Assembly: GCF_016101585.1 (NCBI RefSeq)
Contig: NZ_JACFQG010000001.1
Coordinates: forward strand, 744,001 to 808,000
Source: Bifidobacterium polysaccharolyticum
GTDB lineage: Bacteria > Actinomycetota > Actinomycetes > Actinomycetales > Bifidobacteriaceae
DNA length: 64,000 nucleotides
Reading direction: 5' to 3'
The notes under the pieces: generated by a model
Database searches by the model: none
The model's input: only the letters and a program-made list of their open reading frames with translations
What the model was told of the DNA's origin: nothing
Position numbers and translations under genes: made by a program
In this document: piece after piece, positions 8,168-17,433 of the stretch
Position numbering within the stretch: the first letter of the stretch is position 1
Layout: every line of letters starts with the position of its first letter

Positions 8168-11100
8168 ATGCATCTGGTTTCCCGTCTGCGTTCCGTTTCG
8201 GCGATGATGATCGTCCTACTGAGCCTGCTGGCAGGCTTGGGCGTCGCGTCCGCCAACGCAGCGGACGCTCCTATCCTCACCGGGGGGGGGGGGTCGTCAG
8301 ACCCCTCGCGTAGCTGAGCAAAATCCCGCCTCTTTCCCCAGCAGTGCATCAAATACTCAACTTCCCTCGCCATCGCCTCTGACAACAGCATCGCCGTTAA
8401 GCACCGCAACAGCAAGCCCAAATGCTCCCTCATCGCCGACGGGCAGCACAGGCAGCGGCGAATCGGCTCCGGCCAAATCAACAGAAATAACGGATGCTCA
8501 GGCCGCGCACGTGGTGCGCTTCGACCCGACCGACGGAAGCAAACCAACACAGGCGAGCGTGAAGAATGGGATTCTCGCCTCGCCTCCGGAACGGAATCCG
8601 CAGCGTGAGGGCTTCCGGTTCGACGGGTGGACATATGACGGTCAGCCTTTCGACTTGCAAACCCCCATCCTCCAGGACACGACCCTGAAAGCCCAGTGGA
8701 CCAAAGTCACAGACTGGACGCTGAGCCCGGACCACGGGCCCGCCTCCGGAGCCCGCCTGGCCATCAACCCGCCCGACAAGCAAGAACCACGTTTCAGCAA
8801 TATCCACGCCGCAGGCGAGCAGACTGTCAGCCTGACCGGCGACGGCCGCATCTACACATGGACGAAAGATAGCCCGCCCAAGCAGGTTCCCTTCCCCGCC
8901 CAGGCTCCCAGCGGGTTCCATTATCTGCAGGCCGCAGCCGGCAGCCGGTGGCAGGCGGCCCTCGGCTCCGACCAGCGGATCTACATCTGGCACAGCGGAC
9001 AGACTGAACCCGTAATCCTCGACACCGACCGGAACACCGGGTTCACCAGCATCAGCATGAATGACGACCGCCTCCTGGCGGTGGACCGGCAGGGACACGT
9101 CCACGCCTACCAGGCCGGCAGCCAGGACCAGACGGAATTCACCCAGCAGGCCGCAACCGGCCTGCCCGGGCATGCTCAGGCCATGACCGCCGCCGCCTCC
9201 GACAAGCGGATCCTCATCCTGGACGCGGACGGGCAAACCTGGACCTGGAAAACGGCCTCGGGAAACGCCAGGCCTTCACGCATCGAACAGGAACCGGGCA
9301 TGCGCATCATCCAAGCCCAAGCCCTCAACAAGGGGTTCCTCCTCCTGGATGCGGACGGGCAGACCCAGTACCTAAACGACAGCTCGACCAAAATAACAGC
9401 CGCCAGCCTGCCGGAAAGCATGAAAGCCCGATCAATCACCACCAACGGCAGCCAGGCCATCATCACCGATATGGACGGCCAAGTCTGGGCCTGGAAGCCC
9501 GGCAACAAACCCGAGCGGGCGGACGACGGCAGCCAGACCTACATGCAAGCCTCCGAAGCCGACGGCAGAATCACCGCCATCAGCAGACAAGGCAGCCTAT
9601 ACCAGTGGAAACTTGATGAGCAGGGCCAGCCTGATAAACCAAAAAGAACCATCATCACACAGGCACCCACTCTGGAAACAGCCAGTATGGACGGCCAGAC
9701 ACTCACACTCAGCAAGACCGGCGACGCCTGGCAGACGGACATGCCTGCCCGCAAGCCCGGACCAGCAGCCATCACCATCACCGGCAACCAATACGGCCAG
9801 CCCTTCACCAGGAGCCTCAACTACACGGTCGACCAGACCCTGACCAGAGACACCACTACGGACACCACCCACACAGTCACCTTCGACACGGGCGAAGAAG
9901 GCACCAAGCCTAAAGACCAGAGTGTCCCCTACCCGTACGGCAGGGCCAAACGGCCCTCCCCCGACCCGGTACGCGACGGCTACCAGTTCGACGGATGGTT
10001 CATCGGGCAGGTCGCCTACGACTTCAGCAAACCCGTCACCCAGAACTTCACCCTCACCGCCAAATGGACCCTAAAAGACCCCAACAACACATGGAAAATC
10101 AACCCCGACAAAGGCAGCCAGACAGGAGGACAACAGACCACCATCACTCCGCCAGCAGCTGCCAACAGCACCAAATTCAACCAAATCAGCAGCTCAGGCA
10201 CCAACAACTTCTCCTTGGCTGTGGGCAGCGACGGCAATGCCTACGCCTGGGGATTCAACAACTACGGCCAGCTCGGCAACGGAAATACCAGCAACCGAAA
10301 TACACCAGTCATAGTGAAGAAGCCTGCAGGCGTGTCGGCTGACTTCACCTACGTGCAGGTCAGCGCCGGAACCGATCATTCACTGGCCGTGGGCAGCGAC
10401 GGATACGCCTACGCCTGGGGAAACAACAACAACGGCCAGCTCGGCAACAACACAACAAGCTTTTCGTCCGTCCCCGTGCGCGTATGCGATCCTTCCACAG
10501 GATCCAACGTTGATAAGGGGCTGAAAGCCATACAGGTGAGCGCCGGAAGGTTGTTTTCGCTGGCAATCGACCAAGATGGGAACACATGGGCATGGGGAAA
10601 CAACGACAACGGCCAACTCGGCAACGGAAATACCAGGGGCACTAACACCCCTCAGTCAGTTCTGCTCGATCCCAAGCATGCAAGCACGGTACTCAAAGCT
10701 GTCCAAGTCAGCGCCGGAGATTTTCATTCGCTGGCAATCGACCAAGATGGGAACACATGGGCATGGGGACGCAACGACTATGGCCAACTCGGCAACGGAA
10801 AAACCAGCGGCACTAACGCGAATCCTACTCCCAGCTCGGTGCTGCTCGATCCCAAGCATGCAAGCACGGTACTCAAAGCTGTCCAAGTCAGCGCCGGAGG
10901 CTCTCTTTCGCTGGCAATCGACCAAGATGGGAACACATGGGCATGGGGGCACAACGACTATGGCCAACTCGGCAACGGCAGCACAAGCAGCCTAAGGAAT
11001 CCTGTCCCCAGTTCGGTGCTTCTCAACCCAAAGGATACAAGTACAGTGCTGAAGGCTGTGCAAGTGAGCGCCGGATGGGCTCATTCGCTGGCTGTCGACA

Positions 11101-11720
11101 CGGATGGAAACGCCTGGGCGTGGGGACAAAACAACTATGGAAAGCTTGGCAACAACACCACGAGCGATCAACATTCCCCTGTGAAGGTGTTCGCTTCCGC
11201 TAAATCCACGAGCGCTGCTGGATCCTGGCTGAGCACAGCGCAAATTAGCGCCGGAGGGAATCATTCGCTGGCAATCGGCAAAGACGGTAACACAAGTGCA
11301 TGGGGATTCAACCGGTACGGTCAGCTTGGCAACGGCACCACCAGCGGCAACGACGCGAATCGTGTTCCGGTGCCGGTGACGTTCGACCTATCTCCAGTAA
11401 TCACCGGTGTCAGCTTCGCCGGCATGGCCATTAAGAATATATCTAAAAGCCAGGACGATGGCAGCGTCACCGTGACCACGCCCCCTCATGAACCGGGCGA
11501 GGTCACGGTCAGCGTCGACTACACGCTGGGCGGCACAGGAAGCACCCTGACCTACGACTCCCTCAGATACACGTACACACCCTTGGGTGTGTTGCCTAAA
11601 GCCGGCGGTGAAGGCGTCCTGCTCGTCCTCGCCACCGGCATGACCAGCATGGGCGGGGTGCTGGCCTCCCGCCGTCATCTGAGAGAACAGAGACAACTGC
11701 TACACACTTTGCGCGAGTAA
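8168..11720 (+). CDS. Phase-variable RCC1/InlB-repeat surface protein copy 3 (read as OFF: one-base frameshift at G12)
   Basis: ATG 8168 starts a signal peptide (MHLVSRLRS, hydrophobic core, cleavage near ASANAA). Twelve G at 8282-8293 put translation into TGA at 8315-8317 after 49 residues. The long frame beyond is open to 11720, and removal of one G fuses the two into 1183 aa. The predicted mature protein has the same order as copies 2 and 4: Ser/Thr/Pro linker, InlB-type repeat (VVRFDPTDGS to TLKAQW), seven degenerate propeller repeats, second InlB-type repeat (HTVTFDTGEEG to TLTAKW), seven canonical RCC1 blades, IPT/Ig-like segment, LPKAG sorting signal and basic tail. Blades 4 and 5 are near-identical in DNA, a recent internal duplication. 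It is probably a sortase-anchored surface adhesin. The G-run context is the same as in copy 2, so both may switch independently. Confidence 0.85.
8282..8293 (+). repeat. G12 homopolymer, putative phase-variation switch of copy 3
   Basis: Twelve G flanked by CTCACC and TCGTCAGACCCCTCGCG, the same flanks as the run in copy 2. Eleven or 14 G would restore the full-length frame. Confidence 0.85.
10662..10978 (+). repeat. 180-bp direct repeat encoding RCC1 blades in copy 3
   Basis: The stretch from CTGCTCGATCCCAAGCATG at 10662 recurs at exactly +180 (10842) and is almost identical for about 135 bases, apart from a few bases around the surface-loop codons. The preceding blade shares a shorter segment at -171. 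This is recent blade duplication and could allow change in blade number. Confidence 0.85.
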
Positions 11721-12241
11721 GAAAGGCCAGGACGGATCAATCCCCCGCCCCGGCTTACAAGGGGCGCACGGAGGAATGTCATACAAGGCTCAACCCCAAG
11801 TGAGCCGACACGCCTCCCGCGCCCCCCACCACACTATTGTCAATTACTGCTGACAAAAAATTGAAGGCGGTTATGCGCTCCCCGCTTCTACACTGCAGAT
11901 AGCGAAACGCGGGCAGGCAGGCCGATGGCACATGAGCACAAGTCAGCCCAGCCACTGTCCATACTCACATCCCAGATAATTGCTGTAAGCAGCCGTCCTC
12001 CCTAGCCGAGAGGATCATTGCAGCCGGGCGGCTGACTCTGGCTTATGTGTGCTGTTTGTGTGCTGGGTGGTTGGGCGAAAACAGGGGTGTCGTGGACCGG
12101 CTGGCTTTTCATTACTGGTTCCTGCGATGGGATGCAGGGCTGGCGGAGGCAGGAAATACGGCTTTCCGACAGTAATGACGTTAAGATATGGCAAGACAGG
12201 CGGTGTTTATACCGCTTGATGTTGGTTGGGGGGTTGGTTTC
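11721..12241. other. Intergenic region between RCC1 copies 3 and 4
   Basis: About 520 bases without a supported gene. It holds the conserved 3' hairpin and a leader that is diverged from those of copies 1-3: GCTTTCCGACAGTAATGACG at 12161-12180 corresponds to their CCGACAGACAAGACG element. Confidence 0.6.
11787..11806 (+). terminator. Conserved hairpin after RCC1 copy 3
   Basis: GGCTCA and TGAGCC arms with an 8-base loop; same element as after the other copies. Confidence 0.45.
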
Positions 12242-15200
12242 ATGCGTCTGGTTTCCCGTCTGCGTCGCGCGTTGGCGATGACGGCCGTCCTGTTGGGCCT
12301 GCTGGCAGGCCTGGGCGTCGCATCCGCCCAAGCGGACGCTCCTGCACCCGCCGGATCAGGCCCCCACGTAGCTGAACAAACCCCCGCCATTCCCCCCAAC
12401 AGCGCAACCAATACTCCCCTGCCCTCACCTCCGGAAACCGCCTCGCCGTTAAGCTCGGCAACGCCAAATCCGGACATCCCGTCATCGCCGACGGGCACAT
12501 CAGAAAACACAGACTCCGCTTCAGACAAGCCATCCGAGCAGACGGATGACCAGGCCTCGCATACGGTGCGCTTCGACCCGGCTGACGGCAGCAGGCCAAC
12601 CCAGGCGAGCGTGAAGACCGGGACTCTCGCCGCCCCTCCGGAACACAATCCTCAGCGTGATGGCTTCCGGTTCGACGGGTGGATGCTTGACGGCCAGCCC
12701 TATGACTTCCAGGCCCCCGTCCTCCAGGACACGACCCTGAAAGCCCAGTGGTCGAAAACCACGGACTGGACGCTGAGCCCGGACCACGGGCCCGCCACCG
12801 GCACCCGCCTGACCATCAACCCGCCCGACAAGCAAGAACCACGTTTCAGCAGCATCCACGCCGCAGGCGAACAGGCCGTCGGCCTGACCGGCAACGGCCG
12901 CATCTACACTTGGTCGCAAGAGGGCACACCCAAACAGGTGCCCTCCCCCGCCCATGCCGCCGAAGGGTTCCACTACCTGCGGGCCGCAGCCGGCAGCCGG
13001 TGGCGGGCCGCCCTCGGCTCCGACCAGCAGGTCTACACCTGGACCAGCGCACAGGCCACGCCCACCATCCTCAACACTGACCGGAACACCGGGTTCACCA
13101 GCATCAGCACGGACAATGACCTGCTCCTGGCGGTGGACCGGCAGGGACAGGTCCACGCCTACCAGGCCAGCCAGGCCGGCAGCCAGGACCAGACCCCGGA
13201 ATTCACCCAGAAGGCCACGGCCAGCCTGCCCGGGCAGGCGCAGGCCGTGACCGCCGCCGCCTCCGACAAGCGGATCCTCATCCTGGACGCGGACGGGCAA
13301 ACCTGGACCTGGGAGACGAGCAACACCGGAAAAACCGAACCCGAACCCGTCAAACAGGAGACGGGCATGCGCATCATCCAAGCCCAAGCCCTCAGCGGAG
13401 AATTCCTCCTCCAGGACGCGGACAGGCAGGCCTGGTACCTGTCAGACGGCACGACCGCCATGACCCAGGTCAGCATGCCGGGCGGCGTGCAGGCCAGCAG
13501 GATCGCCGGCGACAAGGACCAGGCCATCATCACCGGCAGGGACGGCCAAGTCTGGGCCTGGAAGCCCGGCAGCAAACCCGTCCGGGCGGACAACGGGAGC
13601 CAGCCCTACATGCAGGCCGTCGAAGCCGACGGCAGGATCACCGCCACCAGCAGACAAGGCAGCCTATACCAGTGGAGCCTGGACGCTCAAGGCAAGCCCG
13701 GCAAGCCATCCAGGCTCGTCTCCAGCACCGCGTCCACACTGGAAACAGCCAGCCTGGACGGCCAGACGCTCACACTCACCAGGACCGGCGACGCCTGGCA
13801 GGCGGACATGCCCGCCCGCAAACCCGGACCAGCCGCCATCACCATCGCCGGCAGACAAGACAGCCAGACCTTCACCAGAAGCCTCAAGTACACGGTCGAC
13901 CAGCCCCTGACCAGGAACGCCGAACGAAGCTCTGCACTGACAATCCACTTCGACGCAGGAGAGGGAAACCCCAAACCCGCAGACCAGAATGTCTCCACCC
14001 CGTACGGCAGGGCCAAACGACCCTCCCCCGACCCGACACGCCAAGGCTACCAGTTCGACGGATGGTTCACCGGACAGGTCGCCTACGACTTCAGCACACC
14101 CGTCACCCAAAACCTCACCCTCACCGCCAAATGGACAAGCACAAGCGCCAGCAAGACGTGGAGTATCAATCCCGACAGAGGCAGCCGGACAGGAGGGCAG
14201 CAGACCACCATCACACCGCCAGCGACTACCAACGGCACCAAATTCAACCAGATTGCCGGGTCAACAGACTATAGTTATGGTTTTTCCTTGGCGGTGGGTA
14301 GCGATGGGAACGCCTACGCCTGGGGAAACAACACGTATGGCCAGCTTGGCGACGGGACGACCGTCAATCCCCGGACTACGCCGGTCATAGTGAAGAAGCC
14401 TACAGGCACGCCGTCGGCTTTCACCTACGTGCAAGTCAGCGCCGGCGGCTCTCATTCACTGGCCCTCGGCAGCGACGGATACGCCTACGCCTGGGGAAAC
14501 AATGGCGTTGGCCAACTCGGCAACAACACCACCAGCGGCGACAATGCGAATTCTGTTCCCGTGCGCGTACGCGACCCCAACAGCCCCACTGACACAGGCA
14601 AAGGACTGAAAGCCATACAGGTCAGCGCTGGAAGCAATCATTCTCTGGCACTAGGTAGCGATGGGAACGCCTACGCCTGGGGAAGCAACGCGTATGGCCA
14701 GCTCGGCAACGGGGCGACCGGCAACCCCCGGACTACGCCGGTCATGGTGAAGAAGCCTACAGGCACGCCGTCGGCTTTCACCTACGTGCAGGTCAGCGCC
14801 GGGAACAATTATTCGCTGGCCCTAGGCAGCGACGGATACGCCTACGCCTGGGGAAACAACCCATATGGCCAGCTCGGCAACAACACCAGCAGTGGGTTTT
14901 CCTCTGTCCCCGTACGCGTATGCAATCCCTCGACAAGATCCAACGTTAATACGGGGCTGAAAGCCATCCAGATCAGCGCCGGATTTTATCATTCAATGGC
15001 CGTGGGCAGCGACGGATACGCCTACGCCTGGGGAAACAACCCGAATGGCCAGCTCGGCAACAACACCAGAACATCTTCCACTGTCCCCGTGCGCGTACGT
15101 GACTCTGGCAACCCCTCCGATGCAAGCACAGGGCTGAAAGCCATTCAGATTAGCGCCGGAGGCTGGCATTCACTGGCTATCGACACGGATGGGAACACAT

Positions 15201-15802
15201 TGGCGTGGGGAGCCAACTGGTATGGTGGGCTCGGTAACAACGATTCGGGAGATCGGCTTACCCCTGTAAAGGTGTTCGCTTCCGAGCAGTCTACAAATGC
15301 AGTCGGCCCCTGGCTGAACGCTGCGCGAGTGAGCGCCGGATACTATAATTCGCTGGCGATCGACAAAAACGGGAACACCAAAGCATGGGGATGGAACGAA
15401 TACGGCCACCTCGGTGACGGCACTACCGACGACTCTAAGGTCCCTGTGGCGGTGGCGTTCAATTTGCAGCCGGTGATCACCGGCGTCAAATTCGACCGCG
15501 ATGCCGCAAAAGGCCTGACGCGCGGCAATGGCAACAGCGTCACCGTGACCACGCCCGCGCACCTGCCTGGCACGGTCACGGTCAGCGTCGACTACACGCT
15601 GGGCGGCGCAGGAAGCACCCTGACCTACAACAACCTCCAATACACGTACATGCCTGTAGCGCCTCCAGGCGTGCTCCCCCGGGCCGGAGGGGAAGGCATC
15701 CTGCTCGCCCTGGCCACCGGCATGACCGGCATGGGCGGGGTGCTGGCATCCCGCCGCCACCGCAGAGAACAACTACAGCTGCTACACACTTCGTACGAGT
15801 AA
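12242..15802 (+). CDS. RCC1/InlB-repeat LPxAG-anchored surface protein copy 4 (intact)
   Basis: This is an 1186-residue secreted, probably wall-anchored protein and the only uninterrupted member of the family. The start MRLVSRLRR is chosen over an in-frame ATG 54 bases upstream because it matches all paralogues and gives a clean signal peptide (cleavage near VASAQA). Then follow a Ser/Thr/Pro-rich linker (to about residue 100), an InlB-type repeat (TVRFDPADGS to TLKAQW), seven degenerate repeats with periodic aromatic residues (IYTW, VYTW, WTWE, VWAWK), a second InlB-type repeat (LTIHFDAGEG to TLTAKW), seven canonical RCC1 blades (HSLALGSDGYAYAWGNN-GQLGNN), an IPT/Ig-like segment, and LPRAGGEG, a hydrophobic stretch and RRHRREQ. 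Two seven-repeat sets suggest two seven-bladed propellers. Where copies 2 and 3 have a G run, this one has CCGGATCAGGCCCCC and so is locked in frame. The binding target is unknown. Confidence 0.9.
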   Translation: MRLVSRLRRALAMTAVLLGLLAGLGVASAQADAPAPAGSGPHVAEQTPAIPPNSATNTPLPSPPETASPLSSATPNPDIPSSPTGTSENTDSASDKPSEQTDDQASHTVRFDPADGSRPTQASVKTGTLAAPPEHNPQRDGFRFDGWMLDGQPYDFQAPVLQDTTLKAQWSKTTDWTLSPDHGPATGTRLTINPPDKQEPRFSSIHAAGEQAVGLTGNGRIYTWSQEGTPKQVPSPAHAAEGFHYLRAAAGSRWRAALGSDQQVYTWTSAQATPTILNTDRNTGFTSISTDNDLLLAVDRQGQVHAYQASQAGSQDQTPEFTQKATASLPGQAQAVTAAASDKRILILDADGQTWTWETSNTGKTEPEPVKQETGMRIIQAQALSGEFLLQDADRQAWYLSDGTTAMTQVSMPGGVQASRIAGDKDQAIITGRDGQVWAWKPGSKPVRADNGSQPYMQAVEADGRITATSRQGSLYQWSLDAQGKPGKPSRLVSSTASTLETASLDGQTLTLTRTGDAWQADMPARKPGPAAITIAGRQDSQTFTRSLKYTVDQPLTRNAERSSALTIHFDAGEGNPKPADQNVSTPYGRAKRPSPDPTRQGYQFDGWFTGQVAYDFSTPVTQNLTLTAKWTSTSASKTWSINPDRGSRTGGQQTTITPPATTNGTKFNQIAGSTDYSYGFSLAVGSDGNAYAWGNNTYGQLGDGTTVNPRTTPVIVKKPTGTPSAFTYVQVSAGGSHSLALGSDGYAYAWGNNGVGQLGNNTTSGDNANSVPVRVRDPNSPTDTGKGLKAIQVSAGSNHSLALGSDGNAYAWGSNAYGQLGNGATGNPRTTPVMVKKPTGTPSAFTYVQVSAGNNYSLALGSDGYAYAWGNNPYGQLGNNTSSGFSSVPVRVCNPSTRSNVNTGLKAIQISAGFYHSMAVGSDGYAYAWGNNPNGQLGNNTRTSSTVPVRVRDSGNPSDASTGLKAIQISAGGWHSLAIDTDGNTLAWGANWYGGLGNNDSGDRLTPVKVFASEQSTNAVGPWLNAARVSAGYYNSLAIDKNGNTKAWGWNEYGHLGDGTTDDSKVPVAVAFNLQPVITGVKFDRDAAKGLTRGNGNSVTVTTPAHLPGTVTVSVDYTLGGAGSTLTYNNLQYTYMPVAPPGVLPRAGGEGILLALATGMTGMGGVLASRRHRREQLQLLHTSYE

Positions 15803-15822
15803 GACAGGCCGGGGACGGATCA

Positions 15823-15832
15823 CCCCCCCCCC
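15823..15832 (+). repeat. C10 homopolymer after RCC1 copy 4
   Basis: Ten consecutive C, 20 bases after the stop codon, at the same relative place as the C10 after copy 1. Confidence 0.9.
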
Positions 15833-15870
15833 GGCCAGAACAGGGGAGCAGGGAGGCCAGCGTCAATAAA

Positions 15871-15891
15871 GGCTCAAACCCCAAGTGAGCC
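15871..15891 (+). terminator. Conserved hairpin after RCC1 copy 4
   Basis: GGCTCA and TGAGCC arms; the fourth occurrence of this 3' element. It would separate copy 4 from the convergent MFS gene. Confidence 0.45.
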
Positions 15892-15993
15892 GACACTCCT
15901 CCCGCGCTCCCACCACACATATCAGTCGACCGCCCAAGCGCAGCACAGGAAGCAACTCCTCTTATAGCGCTCGGACGGTCGACTACAACTGTT

Positions 15994-17382
15994 CTACTTC
16001 TGCTCTGCAGTCGTGGCGTAGATGGTCTTCTTGCAGATCAAATACACAACCAGGCCCAGCAGGGACACAGCGGCCCCGATCAGCAGCAGGTTGCTGTAAT
16101 TGGCAGCCGGACCAGTGGCGCCCATGATGCTGAAGCCCTCCAGGCTGGGTTTGCCCATCAGACCACCGATGATGGCGATGCCGATGGAGCCGGTCACGTT
16201 CATAACCAGATCGTTCATGCCCACGCCGCGGCCCGACTGGTCCTGAGGCAGGGTGTCAAGCACGGTGGAGACGATGGGCGAATACATCAGTCCGACCCCG
16301 GCATAGTAGACGCAGGCAGTCAGCGTCAGGGCCAGCAGGCCAGAATTGACCACCAGAGCCGTCCCTGCGAAGCCCAGGATCATCAGGCAGGCGGCGATGA
16401 TGATGGCGGGCTTGCGGCCGATCCTGTCCACGATGGCGCCCGATGTGGTGCCCAGTACAGCGGCCACCAGGAAGGCCCAGACCACATGCAGGGAGACCGT
16501 GGTGGTCGACACCTTGTAGACGTCACGCCCGATGGCGTTGAAGATGGGCGACATGCAGTAGTTCATGAAGTAGAAGATCAGGATCAGCCCGATGCCCATC
16601 AGCCAGCGCTTGTTGCGGAAGAAGTCCGGGGTGATGAAGGGGCTCCGGGCCCGGCTGATGTACAGGGCGAAGATCAGGTAGCAGACAGCGGAGGCCGCCA
16701 GCAGCCACCATGCCGTGTAAGAGAAGAAGAGGGTCAGCAGGGCCGTGGCCAGTCCGAAGATGACGAAGCCCAGCCAGTCCACCTTCTCACCGTTGCCGCC
16801 GCCGGTTGGCAGGCTCTTGAGCAGGATGGGCAGGAAGATGATGGTGACCGCGGGAATCAGGAAGAGGTACTGCCAGGCTATGGAGCTGAGCAGACCGGCT
16901 GCGAAGATGCCGATGGCTGCAGACACCTGGTAGCCTGCTGTGAAGATGCCGAAGAAGATCACCTTCAGGGAGGGCTTGAGGTACTTGGTGGCCACGACCA
17001 GGTAGGCCGAGCCAGCCACCTGCTCACCCGCAGTCTGCAGCAGCCGGGCCGCAATCACATTCCAGATGTTGGGGGCCATGATCGTGTTGGCCACGTACCC
17101 ATACACGGACCCGACGAACAGTATGCACAGGCCGAAGGTGACCAGCTTGCGCAGGGATACGAAGTCGCCCAGGGACCCGTAGATGAAGCAGACGATGCCC
17201 AGGACGATGCTGGGCAGGGCCGTGATCAGCGAGGCCTGGTCGGGAGCGCCGGCGTCCTTGCCGACCTGCTGGAAGACCAGGTTGAAGCCTTGCAGGCACA
17301 GGGTGCCCAGGACGAAGGTAATCAGCAGCAGGATCAGCGATCGTACGGCTGTCGAATCCTCGGTGGATTGCTTTTCGGACAT
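15994..17382 (-). CDS. MFS transporter, possibly for nucleosides
   Basis: A 462-residue integral membrane protein of the major facilitator superfamily, closest in layout to the DHA2/14-helix drug:H+ antiporter type. It has many hydrophobic helices, the loop-2 signature region (YGSLGDFVSLRKLVTFG) and a second-half equivalent (GAIVDRIGRKPAIII). The start follows a GAAGG ribosome binding site. It lies 51 bases downstream of a nucleoside hydrolase gene on the same strand, so the two are probably co-transcribed. That context suggests nucleoside uptake or export rather than drug efflux, but the sequence alone does not show the substrate. Confidence 0.85.
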   Translation of the reverse strand: MSEKQSTEDSTAVRSLILLLITFVLGTLCLQGFNLVFQQVGKDAGAPDQASLITALPSIVLGIVCFIYGSLGDFVSLRKLVTFGLCILFVGSVYGYVANTIMAPNIWNVIAARLLQTAGEQVAGSAYLVVATKYLKPSLKVIFFGIFTAGYQVSAAIGIFAAGLLSSIAWQYLFLIPAVTIIFLPILLKSLPTGGGNGEKVDWLGFVIFGLATALLTLFFSYTAWWLLAASAVCYLIFALYISRARSPFITPDFFRNKRWLMGIGLILIFYFMNYCMSPIFNAIGRDVYKVSTTTVSLHVVWAFLVAAVLGTTSGAIVDRIGRKPAIIIAACLMILGFAGTALVVNSGLLALTLTACVYYAGVGLMYSPIVSTVLDTLPQDQSGRGVGMNDLVMNVTGSIGIAIIGGLMGKPSLEGFSIMGATGPAANYSNLLLIGAAVSLLGLVVYLICKKTIYATTAEQK

Positions 17383-17433
17383 GATGCCTTCAATTCTCTT
17401 TCTCTTGCGTGAACTTGCCGGGGACGGCGGACC

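Noticed and set aside
10200-11350. Regular repeats that might be a CRISPR array
   Set aside because: The repeats are about 170-180 bases apart, diverged and in frame; they encode RCC1 blades.
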